Part shown: positions 1-10,184 of the stretch, one piece after another
How the letters are laid out: each line of letters opens with the position of its first letter
Position numbering within the stretch: the stretch's first letter is position 1
NCBI GenBank assembly: GCA_946567425.1
Contig: CAMNXF010000013.1
Coordinates: 22,545 to 86,544, forward strand
DNA length: 64,000 nucleotides
Origin: an uncultured Clostridia bacterium
GTDB lineage: Bacteria; Bacillota; Clostridia; Oscillospirales; Ruminococcaceae
Direction: 5' to 3'
Notes under the pieces: model-generated
What the model saw: only the letters and a program-made list of their open reading frames with translations
Told to the model about the DNA's origin: nothing
Database searches by the model: none
Translations under genes and position numbers: made by a program

Positions 1-337
1 CGGAATTCCTGTTAACAGCAGCGACACGCAGACGTTCTCCAGTGCCGTCTCACTGAACAGCAGCTCGAAATCCTGCATTATAAAGCCGACGTCGCGGTTG
101 CGGTACGCGGCGGGCTTTCGCGGACTGCCACGGTTCAGCTTTATATTGTTGCAGCAAATATTCCCCGAGGTCGGCGTGTCGAGACAGCCGAGGATGTGAA
201 GCAGCGTGGATTTCCCCGATTATCGCGGTAAAATCGCCCTTTTCGATCTCCGGATCTACCCCGTCCAGAACCTTGCAAGCGTTCTGTTTGCCCTTGTTGT
301 AAATTTTACCTATGTTTTTCAGTTTAAGCATGCTCAT
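1..337 (-). pseudogene. ABC transporter ATP-binding protein, P-loop destroyed; runs off window
   Basis: The reading frame opens at ATG 337 behind an intact GAGGTGAT ribosome site and encodes a typical MacB/LolD-like start (MLKLKNIGKIY, then FTAIIG). At about 216-222 the frame breaks. The other minus frame resumes with SGKSTLLHILGCLD and later GFIMQDFELL, the Q-loop region. The usual GPSGSGKST is missing about 14 nt, probably lost between short TCGG repeats. The Walker A loop is therefore gone and the rest is out of frame. The neighbouring permease is also broken, so the exporter is presumably non-functional. The remainder of the gene lies outside the window. Confidence 0.82.
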
Positions 338-357
338 AATATCACCTCAAGATTATT

Positions 358-1249
358 TTACGTCCCGACGATTATTCCGACGGGATAAGTCTTTTTAATG
401 TCCGAAAGCGGTTTCAGCAAGGTCAAAAGGAAAATCGCAGACAAGAACACAACCATAATGACAACATTTACCGTGCTGACACGCATTTCCCCAAATTCGT
501 TTTGCACGCAGAATCGCATATACATCATATATCCCGCCGCTGCGGGCAGCGTGAGCTTTATCACACGTTGGATAAGCGATATGAAAAATCCCGTTTTCCA
601 CTCCATTCCGCAAAGGAAGTATACCGCGAGGCGTTTTTTGCAAGAGATAGCCGACAGCAGATTTCCGCTGCTCACGCCCGCCGCGAGACCAGCGCCATTA
701 TCACGAAAAGCGCCGTTACCATTTCGGTCATTAGCCTGTTGCTTTCATAGGCTTTGTCGGACATCTCCGCAAACGTGAACGTCATTGACAAGTCGACTAT
801 GCGCTCCATGACAATCTGCTGATTTTCGGGAGCGATCTTAATGTCCCCCCTGTCAAACGCCGAAAACTCCGATTTGTCCACACAGGCTCTGAATGTATCG
901 TTGCCGACCCCGAACAGAAAGCTGGTATCCATATCCGTACTGCTACCGCCGACGTTGAGGATCATAGTGTTGCGCTCCAAAACGCCTATAACCACGCATT
1001 CCCCATAAACCGCCTTTTGGGATTTAAGCGAATAGACCGGAAGACTTAGCATGTCGCCGATATGAAATCTTCCGTCAAAATTGCTTCCGATAACGACGGG
1101 AATTCCCCGCCGCTGAGCCGTCCGATAATTTTGTCTACGCTCTCCGTACCGCACGCGCCGCAGGCCATACAGACGATCAACCGGACAAACACCTTTTTCT
1201 CTGTATGGAAAAAAGCCGCAATGTCCTTGAAAGTGATGTGTGAAATCAT
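358..1249 (-). pseudogene. FtsX/MacB-like ABC permease with two frameshifts
   Basis: The remnant starts at ATG 1249 behind GGGAGGCGATAAA. It reads through an N-terminal membrane segment, an extracytoplasmic domain (IPVVIGSNFDGRFHIGDML, typical of MacB_PCD) and three C-terminal membrane helices with the FtsX-type cytoplasmic loop (KRLAVYFLCGMEWK). The frame changes near 1085-1105 in a G-rich run. It changes again near 684-690, where one G lost from GGCGGCGGG turns SAAGVSSG into SRRA-stop. Joined, the pieces make about 297 codons, close to a small FtsX permease. It sits just upstream of the broken ATPase and was presumably its partner. Confidence 0.8.
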
Positions 1250-1280
1250 TTTATCGCCTCCCAGAATATATTATATAACG

Positions 1281-1310
1281 CAAAACGGCGTTGGTTTTGT
1301 TCCGACGCCG
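1281..1310 (-). terminator. Terminator after spoIIP
   Basis: ACGGCGT (1285-1291) pairs with ACGCCG (1305-1310). On the minus strand the stem is followed by TTTTG. It lies 25 nt after the spoIIP stop. Confidence 0.55.
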
Positions 1311-1334
1311 CAATATTTTATTAACCGATGTTGT

Positions 1335-2561
1335 TTACTCCGTGCCCTTTTTAAGCGCGTCGGCGATAATATTGCCGAGCAGCTCCCCCGTATAGACCGC
1401 CTCGTCAAGCGAGTTTCCGTGACTACCAACCTCGATAAGCAGCGCGCCTGTGGAAACGTCCTGATTGTAGTTCCGATAATCGAACAGCACCGCACGCGCC
1501 AGATCGGGGTACGCTTCCTCGGCGCAGTTCTGAAGCAGACAGGCGAGCTTAAAATTCTCCATATAATCCGGCATATCCATTTCCCCGTCGTCGCAGCCCG
1601 AGATTATCATAAACTGCGCGGCGTTTTTTCCGCCAATCTCGGTTATCGGCGCGACTAGCGAGCCATCCGCGTTAATAATTCCGTCGCGGTGAATATCAAG
1701 CACGATCTTAATACTCGGGTACTTGTCGAGAATTTCCCGCATACTGTCCGCGGAACGATAATAAGCGCCCGTAAATATCGGCGAATCATAAACCATACAG
1801 TCGTGAACGGACGATATTCCGCGTTTTGAAAGGCTTTCGCAGATAGCGTCGCCGACCGCCGTCATATTCCGCGACGGGTCATCGGAACGGTTCGGGTAAT
1901 TCTCGTCGAAGCTCTCCCCGTAAGGAAGATAGCTCTCGCTCGTATGTGTATGGTAGATCAGCACGGAGGGTTGCTCGCTGTCAAGCGTGCCGAAAGTCGG
2001 TTCATTCTTTGCGGCTTCGGCAAGCACGCTGTTCGTAAGCTCCGTGCAGTTGCGCACCTGAGCGCCGCTGCGGAGTGTTATGTAATCGTCCGACTGCTGT
2101 TTTCCGAAATTGTAGCGGTATATTTCGCCGCTTTTTTCATTGAACTTCGAGTAGTCCGTATCGTCTGTGTTTTCTGTGCGGTTGACCGTAATCATTCTGC
2201 CGAGCTTCTGCTGCGGCACGGGAATGTCCGAACCACCCGTATCGGTGCTTGTGTCGGGCGGACTGCTTTCCGCGCCGCTTGTTACCGTGGAATGCTGCGT
2301 GTTGCCAGACCCCGTGCTTTCCGCGGGGCAAATGCTTTCGCCGCTTTGAACGGAGCTGCCCGTTCCAACCGTTGACGAACTTTCCATTTCGCCTGTATGA
2401 CCGTTTTCCGTTGGCAGGGCTTCACCATACGGAAACTCAACCGCGCCCGCCGATACATATGCCGCGCTGCGCAAAGCTGTGCCGACCGCGGTGCTTGTCC
2501 CCACCAGAAACGGACAGCACAACGCTGCCGCGCCTATAATAAAGAATTTTACCTTTCCCAT
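1335..2561 (-). CDS. spoIIP: Stage II sporulation protein P (peptidoglycan hydrolase)
   Basis: 408 residues. SpoIIP works with SpoIID and SpoIIM in the engulfment complex, cutting cross-links and glycan as the mother-cell membrane migrates round the forespore. The protein has an N-terminal signal/anchor helix (about 5-30), a long Ser/Thr/Gly linker (about 45-125), and the SpoIIP domain with HTHTSESY, then DIHRDG and LIEVGSHGNSLDEA near the end, which supply the zinc-amidase-like residues. ATG 2561 is preferred to GTG 2570 because AAGGAG abuts the GTG but lies 8 nt before the ATG. The gene stands alone between groEL and the decayed ABC pair, behind a sigma-E-like promoter. It is a strong marker of a spore-forming lineage. 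Confidence 0.93.
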   Translation of the reverse strand: MGKVKFFIIGAAALCCPFLVGTSTAVGTALRSAAYVSAGAVEFPYGEALPTENGHTGEMESSSTVGTGSSVQSGESICPAESTGSGNTQHSTVTSGAESSPPDTSTDTGGSDIPVPQQKLGRMITVNRTENTDDTDYSKFNEKSGEIYRYNFGKQQSDDYITLRSGAQVRNCTELTNSVLAEAAKNEPTFGTLDSEQPSVLIYHTHTSESYLPYGESFDENYPNRSDDPSRNMTAVGDAICESLSKRGISSVHDCMVYDSPIFTGAYYRSADSMREILDKYPSIKIVLDIHRDGIINADGSLVAPITEIGGKNAAQFMIISGCDDGEMDMPDYMENFKLACLLQNCAEEAYPDLARAVLFDYRNYNQDVSTGALLIEVGSHGNSLDEAVYTGELLGNIIADALKKGTE

Positions 2562-2582
2562 AATTTTCACTCCTTTTTGAAC

Positions 2583-2611
2583 ATTTTATTCACGGGGAAC
2601 AATAAATATTA
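2583..2611 (-). promoter_or_regulatory. Candidate sigma-E-type promoter of spoIIP
   Basis: On the minus strand TAATATT (2611-2605) is followed after 14 nt by AATAAAAT (2590-2583). The sigma-E pattern is about TCATATT-N14-CATACANT, so the spacing is exact and most positions match. spoIIP is under sigma E in Bacillus subtilis. Confidence 0.45.
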
Positions 2612-2645
2612 CATAACCAATCAGATGAAACGCGGCGTTTCTGCG

Positions 2646-2679
2646 CAAAAAACAGGCTGCACGGCAAAGTGCAGCCTGT
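2646..2679 (-). terminator. Terminator of groESL
   Basis: An 11-bp perfect stem, ACAGGCTGCAC (2652-2662) with GTGCAGCCTGT (2669-2679), is followed on the minus strand by six T. It lies 21 nt after the groEL stop. Confidence 0.9.
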
Positions 2680-2699
2680 AAAAAAATTGCAAACGTTAA

Positions 2700-4358
<1,659 letters not shown>

Positions 4359-4362
4359 TTAA

Positions 4363-4818
<456 letters not shown>

Positions 4819-4843
4819 CTAATGAAATAATGTGCGAATATTT

Positions 4844-4870
4844 TTAGCACTCGTGTTTCCCGAGTGCTAA
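4844..4870. promoter_or_regulatory. CIRCE operator (HrcA-binding site)
   Basis: TTAGCACTC, nine spacer bases, GAGTGCTAA: a perfect 9-9-9 CIRCE inverted repeat, 37 nt before groES. HrcA is the known repressor of this element. No hrcA gene lies in the window. Confidence 0.98.
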
Positions 4871-4902
4871 TTATATTTTAACCTATATTAAAAAAAAATC
4901 AA
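4870..4902 (-). promoter_or_regulatory. groESL promoter
   Basis: Minus strand: TTGATT (4902-4897), then either TAAAAT (4880-4875, 16-nt spacer) or TATAAT (4875-4870, 21-nt spacer). It abuts CIRCE, so HrcA binding would block it. Confidence 0.55.
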
Positions 4903-5027
4903 GAGGTATTGTGTGTTTTTTTTACAATTTTGTATAGTAGCACAAATATTTGTTTTTATTATCGACGCCTTTTGGCAATTTTATACAGTGATTTTTTATT
5001 GATTTTACGATATTTATATTAAGGATA

Positions 5028-5056
5028 TTGCAAATTTCCGAAGTTTATGTTATAAT
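5028..5056 (+). promoter_or_regulatory. Sigma-A promoter of the 113-residue gene
   Basis: TTGCAA (5028-5033), 17-nt spacer, TATAAT (5051-5056). The start codon is about 39 nt downstream. Confidence 0.7.
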
Positions 5057-5094
5057 TATAAAAAAGCAGTGCTAGATCTTGAAAGGGATATTTT

Positions 5095-5436
5095 ATGTTC
5101 GGACTATTCAAAAAAAACAAAGGCTCAGACGAGGACAAGCGTGCGGACTTTCTTCCGCTCACCAAAAAGGTTCAGTTTGAGGCACTGCCGCTCAGGCAGG
5201 TCGAGAGCGAAATGGACAGCAATCTGCGTGCGGTTGTCGGCTATGTTCCCGTAAATTATTACGCCACAAAGGACAAATATCTGCTGTGCATCTTCTACTA
5301 TAATGAAGATTACAGCGAGATCTACATTCGCTTTGAATACCGCGTCGATGATCTTCCACGCGGCAAAACCAAGCTGTGGGCGATCGACAGGGAGCTTATG
5401 CGCGATATTCTGCGCAAGTTCGGACAAAATATATAG
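5095..5436 (+). CDS. Hypothetical protein, 113 residues
   Basis: A small soluble protein that I do not recognise. It begins MFGLFKKNK with a basic stretch, followed by an alternating hydrophobic/polar region (KDKYLLCIFYYNEDYSEIYI) that looks like beta strands, and ends DRELMRDILRKFGQNI, probably a helix. There is no signal peptide or membrane segment. The start has GAAAGGGA 6 nt upstream and a good promoter, so expression is likely. It stands alone, followed by a 200-nt untranslated stretch before a hairpin terminator. Function unknown. Confidence 0.7.
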   Translation: MFGLFKKNKGSDEDKRADFLPLTKKVQFEALPLRQVESEMDSNLRAVVGYVPVNYYATKDKYLLCIFYYNEDYSEIYIRFEYRVDDLPRGKTKLWAIDRELMRDILRKFGQNI

Positions 5437-5637
5437 GATCGGCGCATATTGACCCTTTTTCATTAGCGAGCGATTTACACCTCATTTGTGCATAATTTTC
5501 ACTTAACTTTCACCAAAGTGACCCCCAAATTTCATACATAACTGTTAAAATATGTATTGTAATCAAGAGTTATCAAGAACGCTCGTGATTTATTAAAATT
5601 GCCAACCACCCTTTTCATATAATTACCAACCAAACCA
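5437..5637 (+). other. Non-coding stretch between gene and terminator
   Basis: No convincing frame on either strand. It is AT-rich, with CCAACC-type short repeats near 5600-5635. It may be a long 3' untranslated region of the 113-residue gene or the body of a small RNA ending at the terminator at 5638-5677. No clear internal promoter was found. Confidence 0.4.
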
Positions 5638-5677
5638 ACATTGGAGCCTCGCAGAAATGCGGGGTTTCAATGTTTTT
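5638..5677 (+). terminator. Hairpin terminator
   Basis: A 15-bp stem with three G-T pairs: ACATTGGAGCCTCGC with GCGGGGTTTCAATGT, loop AGAAAT, then TTTT. Confidence 0.8.
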
Positions 5678-5688
5678 GTCGTCCTATC

Positions 5689-5717
5689 TTGACGTTTGCG
5701 GAATATTGTGATATAAT
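5689..5717 (+). promoter_or_regulatory. Sigma-A promoter of the ECF S-component gene
   Basis: TTGACG (5689-5694), 17-nt spacer, TATAAT (5712-5717). The leader is about 80 nt. I see no known riboswitch core in it. Confidence 0.8.
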
Positions 5718-5802
5718 TTATTATAGGAATTAACTTTTGACTGCGGATTTCGTAAACAGAACCCGCAGACTGAAAATAATACGACCGGAGATGTTGATTG
5801 AC

Positions 5803-6402
5803 ATGAACAAAACGGATAATACTGTTGAGAAAAAAAGAAAGCCCGTGCTTGACCTCACGCTATCGGCTATGTTTCTCGCGGCGGGATTGCTTCTCCCATT
5901 TTTGACGGGGCAGATCAAACAGATCGGCAATATGCTGCTGCCCATGCATATTCCGGTTATTTTGTGCGGACTTATCTGCGGTTGGAAATATGGACTTGGC
6001 GTGGGATTTGTAACGCCGCTGCTGCGCTCCCTCATTTTCACAAGACCTGCGATGTATCCCGACGCAATCTCCATGGCGTTTGAACTGGCGACCTACGGAC
6101 TGGTGGTGGGTCTGCTTTACACCCGTTCGCGTTGGAAGTGTGTTATTTCGCTGTATCGCAGCATGATAGCCGCGATGATCGCGGGGCGCATCGTCTGGGG
6201 CGTCTCAGAAATTTTCCTGCTCGGTCTGGGAGAAAACGGTTTCACTTGGGAAATGTTTATGGCAGGCGCGTTCTTTAAGGCTTTTCCCGGGATCATTCTG
6301 CAGCTTGTCTTTATTCCCGCTATGATGCTTGTGCTCAATAAAACGGGGTTGGTGAAGTTCTCAAAACATCACAAAAAGCACGCCGAAAGCTCTGAGAGTT
6401 GA
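5803..6402 (+). CDS. ECF transporter substrate-binding S component
   Basis: 199 residues with about six hydrophobic helices after a short polar N-terminus (MNKTDNTVEKKRK). The stretch LPMHIPVILCGLICGWKYG followed by PLLRSLIF is characteristic of the ECF S-component family (PF12822-like). S components bind a vitamin or other micronutrient and share the ECF module of EcfT and two ATPases. No EcfA/T gene is adjacent, so this is probably a group II S component that uses a module encoded elsewhere. The substrate cannot be read from the sequence. ATG 5803 lies 12 nt after GGAG; ATG 5791 is too close to that site. The stop lies 2 nt before the next start. Confidence 0.85.
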   Translation: MNKTDNTVEKKRKPVLDLTLSAMFLAAGLLLPFLTGQIKQIGNMLLPMHIPVILCGLICGWKYGLGVGFVTPLLRSLIFTRPAMYPDAISMAFELATYGLVVGLLYTRSRWKCVISLYRSMIAAMIAGRIVWGVSEIFLLGLGENGFTWEMFMAGAFFKAFPGIILQLVFIPAMMLVLNKTGLVKFSKHHKKHAESSES

Positions 6403-6404
6403 TT

Positions 6405-6971
6405 ATGAACAAAGCCGTTTTTGTTGTCGCGGAGGAGATAAAAAAGCACGCAAAGCCCTTGACAGTCGCCATTGACGGACGCTGCGCGGCCGGAAAGACC
6501 ACTCTTGCCGAGCAGCTGCGGGAGCTGCTCGGCTGTAATGTCATTCATGCCGACAGCTTTTTTCCGCGACCCGAGCAGCGCAACGCCGAGCGCCTGAACG
6601 AATTCGGCGGCAATTTTGACCGCGAACGTTTGCTCGCCGAGGTAATGCTGCCGCTGAAACGCGGAAAACCGTTTTCTTACCGCCCGTTCAGCTGCAAAAC
6701 ACAAAGCCTTGTCGGAGAAATTCACGTTGAACCAAATGAAGTGACCGTGATCGAAGGCTCATACAGCTGTCACCCCGCGCTGTGGGAATATTACGGACTG
6801 CGCGTTTTCCTCACCGTCGACCCGACGGAGCAGCTGAAACGGATAGAGCGCCGCAACGGAGCGGACTCGCTAGCCGTGTTCCGTGAGCGCTGGATACCGT
6901 TGGAGGAAAAGTATTTCGCCGTGCTGAATATTGCCGAGCGGTGCGATCTGGTTCTTGATACGCGGGAGTGA
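6405..6971 (+). CDS. Uridine kinase-like P-loop kinase
   Basis: 188 residues. Walker A GRCAAGKTT lies near residue 24, followed by NVIHADSFF, where the acidic residue of the nucleoside-kinase lid or metal site sits, then VTVIEGSYSCHP and RIERRNG, the lid arginines. This matches the uridine kinase/phosphoribulokinase fold. The substrate could be a nucleoside or a vitamin precursor. Being 2 nt from an ECF S component, it may phosphorylate the imported compound, which is inference. TTG 6399 is an alternative start. A strong terminator follows at 6991. Confidence 0.8.
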   Translation: MNKAVFVVAEEIKKHAKPLTVAIDGRCAAGKTTLAEQLRELLGCNVIHADSFFPRPEQRNAERLNEFGGNFDRERLLAEVMLPLKRGKPFSYRPFSCKTQSLVGEIHVEPNEVTVIEGSYSCHPALWEYYGLRVFLTVDPTEQLKRIERRNGADSLAVFRERWIPLEEKYFAVLNIAERCDLVLDTRE

Positions 6972-6990
6972 ATTGGTCGGTGAATAAATA

Positions 6991-7025
6991 AGAGCCCTGA
7001 CAACGCGTCAAGGCTCTTTATTTTT
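6991..7025. terminator. Bidirectional terminator
   Basis: AGAGCC-TGAC pairs with GTCA-GGCTCT, with TTTATTTTT on the plus side and TTATTTATT on the minus side. It separates convergent genes. Confidence 0.85.
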
Positions 7026-7033
7026 GCGGAGAA

Positions 7034-8404
7034 TTATCCAGTGCGCTCCGTTCCAAAGCGAATGTAATTGTATTCCTTGGCGAGAGCGTCCCATGTCGGT
7101 GAGCCGACGATACCTGATGGATCAAGCCCGTAAAGCCGCTGGAAGATCATAACGGCGCGTTCGGTCTCGGGACCGAAGTAGCCCGTAGCCTCAATAACGG
7201 GAATGTCGCCGATGTTCTGCCCGATAACGCGCAGATATGTCTGAAACTCCTTTACGTCGTCGTTACGCATTCCGGGGGTGAGGTTATAACCGGGATAAAG
7301 CGCGGCAGTCGCGCCTTCATAGCCCTCGGGAAGGTTATTGAGGATATCCGTGTAAATACGGCTGATAAGCTGCCATGTGCGAAAATCCACTATGCCGTCG
7401 GGGTTCAAGCCGTAAAAGCGTTCAAACGTTTTCACCTGATTATCCATCGCCTCGTTGAAAACGCCGTTGGAATTTACGGTGGGAATTTCGGGGTTAAAGT
7501 AGGCTATCGTGTTCAGATAGTACGCGAGTGAGCGCACACGTTGCCCATAATCGCCCTGACGGAGATTTTCGTCCCAAAGGTTCTCTATCTCCTCTGCCGA
7601 CAAACCCTCGCTCGTAAGTTCCGAGAGGTGTTTTACTGCAACAAATATGTACTTTATCTGATACCATGTTGCCTTGTTGACAATGCCTGTCACGGGAAGA
7701 TTAAACACGCTCTGGAACGTGCGGACGGCGGCAGTGGTACTTTCGCCAAAGATACCGTTCGCGGGAACTATCTTTGGTATCGCGGGGTAATTCGTGCTTA
7801 TCCGGTTCAATTGCACCTGAATGGTGCGCACCTCGTTTCCCGACGCTCCAAACCCGAACGGAGTGCCCGGATAGCTCGGTATATTCGGTGAGATCGGTGC
7901 ATTGTACACGATGTCGATATCGTTGCCATAGTAGTACTGCAATATCTCATAGGGCGTGTAGCCGCGGTTTGCAAGCGGCACCGTCCCCCATTGCGACAAG
8001 CCTTCGCAAGTGACGGTCGTGCCGTTGCAGAACATCGTAAACAGCGGTTCTATGTTTCCGCGCCTTACGACATAGTTGTTGAAAACCTCGTCCACAATGT
8101 TGGCAATATTCGCGAAAATATCTCGCCCGTACACAAACGCCTGGTCATACTGGGTGGAGTTGGTGATGTCGAAATCGTAGCCGCGCGAACGGTACCACTC
8201 TGTGTATACGCGGTTGAGCGCGAACGATATCTGAACGTAGATATTCGCCCGCAAAGCCGCCTCGGGCCACGTCGGGAAAATCTCGCTCGAGGCTACGTTC
8301 TTTATGTAGTCCGGGAACGTCACCGAAACGTTGGTCGCGTTGGAGGAGGGCGTTCCAAGGTGAACGATTATCCTTTCGGGAATAAACGGTACATTAGAGG
8401 GCAT
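7034..8404 (-). CDS. SpoIID-like / peptidoglycan-binding repeat protein
   Basis: 456 residues. The N-terminal 170 resemble the SpoIID/LytB domain: WPEAALRANIYVQISFALNR, then EGLSQWGTVPLANRGY and EILQYYYG, equivalent to the QYG-containing core of SpoIID. Three peptidoglycan-binding (PG_binding_1) repeats follow at about 185-250, 285-350 and 375-445, each ending in a D/NGIVxxxTW-like motif. No signal peptide is visible. Its start overlaps the end of the upstream gene by 11 nt, with GGAGGTGG as ribosome site, so the two are translationally coupled. The sigma-E-like promoter upstream suggests a role in the spore cortex or coat. Exact activity is unknown; the SpoIID catalytic glutamate is not evident to me. 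Confidence 0.8.
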   Translation of the reverse strand: MPSNVPFIPERIIVHLGTPSSNATNVSVTFPDYIKNVASSEIFPTWPEAALRANIYVQISFALNRVYTEWYRSRGYDFDITNSTQYDQAFVYGRDIFANIANIVDEVFNNYVVRRGNIEPLFTMFCNGTTVTCEGLSQWGTVPLANRGYTPYEILQYYYGNDIDIVYNAPISPNIPSYPGTPFGFGASGNEVRTIQVQLNRISTNYPAIPKIVPANGIFGESTTAAVRTFQSVFNLPVTGIVNKATWYQIKYIFVAVKHLSELTSEGLSAEEIENLWDENLRQGDYGQRVRSLAYYLNTIAYFNPEIPTVNSNGVFNEAMDNQVKTFERFYGLNPDGIVDFRTWQLISRIYTDILNNLPEGYEGATAALYPGYNLTPGMRNDDVKEFQTYLRVIGQNIGDIPVIEATGYFGPETERAVMIFQRLYGLDPSGIVGSPTWDALAKEYNYIRFGTERTG

Positions 8405-9581
8405 TATCCACCTCCGTTATCTCCTCGGCTGCATTGTCCTTTGCAGCGACGGGAACCATGGCTACGCGCTGAATAGATTGTACTCCGTCAAATACGGGAA
8501 TATCGCGCAGAACAACTTCGGCAAAATCTTTTCTTGTCACCGTCGCGTCATACAAAGCAAACGGCTGAATATTATTCTCAAATGACTGCGAAAGCTCTCT
8601 CGACGGAGCGGGGAGCGTTTCGGCGCGTGTCTGACCGCTGCTGTCCGTAGTGAGCACATATAACTCGCGGATCTCGCCGCCGATCTTTTTGGTGACAACG
8701 CACCGCGCCCCCGCGATAGGCAGCGCCTCACGCGCCGTATACACGCGAAACAGTATCGTTCCTCTACCGATATTCCGCCGAACGAAATCGTCGTAATCAT
8801 CGTAAACGGGTTCTGGATAGTTTATCGGCTCAGCACCGCTGCCCTGCCGCATAACGCTTTCGGAGGGTGCGTCGGGATTTTGCGGATAACTCTCGTCCTC
8901 AAAACTGCGTCCCGTAAGCTGTTCATCCTTACTCGTGCCGCTTATCGGCTGATCGGCGAGCGTCTCTGCCTTTTCCGCGGAAACGCTCTGCACATCCGCG
9001 AGATCAGGGCGCGGCGCAGTCGGCGAGTTATCCGTTACGCCCGAAACGTTCTCCTCGGGGTTATTATTCGCGGGATTGCTTTGCTCGGTAATGTCCTCGC
9101 GAACCTGCTGAGTCGACGGTACCTTGGAATGCTTCGGCAGCGTAAAAAGCACGTCTGACAGCCCGACAACTTCATTTTCCGTAGTCGGGGCGGAGTTTTC
9201 CGACGGCGGCTCGGGATCGGGCACGGTCACAGGCTCGTCGCATTTCTCTTCCTTGGGATGCTCAACTATGTCGTTCGGGTTCAGGCTTTCGTCGTTGTCG
9301 ACTATCTCCGCGAGAAATCTGTCGTAAACTGCGGGAAATTCACCGCTCTCCTCGTTGACGTAACCGATAACGGTGGGCTTTCTTTCGGGTTCCGACACTT
9401 CGGTTGTTTCGACAGCCGCTTCAACAGGCTCGGACATGTGAGCAGCCGTCTCCGCTTCGCCGTCAACCACCGGGACGCGCTCCTCCACCCTGCTCCTAAC
9501 GGTCGCGGGCTTTTGGGAGCGGCGGTTAAGCTCCATAAGTTCGCGCTTGTATTTTTCTATCAGCTTTTTCGTATCTTCCAT
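8394..9581 (-). CDS. Disordered acidic protein with C-terminal Ig-like domain
   Basis: 395 residues. Residues 1-25 look helical (LIEKYKRELMELNRRSQK). About 30-265 is a low-complexity region rich in E, P, S, D and N, probably unfolded. The last 120 residues start RGTILFRVYTAREALPIAGA and continue VLTTDSSGQTRAETLPAP, the pattern of a carboxypeptidase-regulatory/CNA-B-like beta sandwich. No signal peptide or membrane anchor is seen. It is the first gene of a coupled pair with the SpoIID/PG-binding protein, so it may be a spore-surface scaffold or partner (inference). Confidence 0.7.
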   Translation of the reverse strand: MEDTKKLIEKYKRELMELNRRSQKPATVRSRVEERVPVVDGEAETAAHMSEPVEAAVETTEVSEPERKPTVIGYVNEESGEFPAVYDRFLAEIVDNDESLNPNDIVEHPKEEKCDEPVTVPDPEPPSENSAPTTENEVVGLSDVLFTLPKHSKVPSTQQVREDITEQSNPANNNPEENVSGVTDNSPTAPRPDLADVQSVSAEKAETLADQPISGTSKDEQLTGRSFEDESYPQNPDAPSESVMRQGSGAEPINYPEPVYDDYDDFVRRNIGRGTILFRVYTAREALPIAGARCVVTKKIGGEIRELYVLTTDSSGQTRAETLPAPSRELSQSFENNIQPFALYDATVTRKDFAEVVLRDIPVFDGVQSIQRVAMVPVAAKDNAAEEITEVDNAL

Positions 9582-9611
9582 AATATGACCTCCGTATAAA
9601 TTTTCTTGTAA

Positions 9612-9640
9612 AGTATATGCAAAGGCGCTGCGGAAAATGA
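9612..9640 (-). promoter_or_regulatory. Candidate sigma-E/K-type promoter
   Basis: Minus strand TCATTTT (9640-9634), 14-nt spacer, CATATACT (9619-9612), close to the sigma-E pattern TCATATT-N14-CATACANT. No sigma-A promoter is apparent between the terminator at 9661 and the start at 9581. Confidence 0.5.
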
Positions 9641-9660
9641 CGGAGGTACTGATATCGCCA

Positions 9661-9707
9661 AAAGAAAAGCCGATATCCCCACGTTCTCCATGAAAATATC
9701 GGCTTTG
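9661..9707 (-). terminator. Terminator of the ExbB/ExbD-like operon
   Basis: AAAGCCGATAT (9667-9677) pairs with ATATCGGCTTT (9697-9707). On the minus strand TTCTTTT follows. It starts 7 nt after the last gene. Confidence 0.8.
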
Positions 9708-9713
9708 TAAGCG

Positions 9714-10163
9714 TTATTCGTTGTAGCTGACCTTTATGTCAAGTGCGTTTTCAAGCTCCGCGAGGACTTGTTTCACCTCGTCGTAAGTCGATTTTATGGC
9801 TGCGGAATGGTCTATCGAGTATTCCTTCTTCGTGCCGAGCGACGTTATCCTATCCTTAAGCGCTGCGGCATTATCGCATTTCTCGCCGTCAAAGTAAATG
9901 TCGTTTCCGTCGATGCGTATCACAACGGTATCGGATTCGGAGCTGTCCGAAACGGGATCGCTCCCCGAAACGTCCGAGCTAACGGAGCTGCCGGAATTTC
10001 CTACCCCGAGCCCGAAACCGTTACCGCCAAACGGCTTGAAAATAATAAGTACGGCAATGACAGCCGCTAACAGCAAAGTAAGCAGCAACCCTATCGGCAG
10101 TCCTCTGCGTCTGCGTCTTGGTTTTTCCTCCTTGGGCGGTCTCGGTCCTTTATTTTTGGGCAT
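9714..10163 (-). CDS. ExbD-like small membrane protein
   Basis: 149 residues. A Pro/Arg/Lys-rich cytoplasmic start (1-22) leads into one membrane helix (about 23-43, GLPIGLLLTLLLAAVIAVLI), a Gly/Ser/Asp linker (46-78) and a C-terminal domain: VVIRIDGNDIYFDGEKC, then a Tyr/Val-rich helix and LDIKVSYNE. That last domain has the order seen in the periplasmic domain of ExbD/TolR. It lacks the N-terminal membrane aspartate of true ExbD, which the preceding gene has. It is the third gene of the operon, 21 nt after the second, and ends at a terminator. Probably a sensor or cell-wall-contacting subunit. Confidence 0.65.
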   Translation of the reverse strand: MPKNKGPRPPKEEKPRRRRRGLPIGLLLTLLLAAVIAVLIIFKPFGGNGFGLGVGNSGSSVSSDVSGSDPVSDSSESDTVVIRIDGNDIYFDGEKCDNAAALKDRITSLGTKKEYSIDHSAAIKSTYDEVKQVLAELENALDIKVSYNE

Positions 10164-10184
10164 ATTAAATACTTCCTTTCGTCT

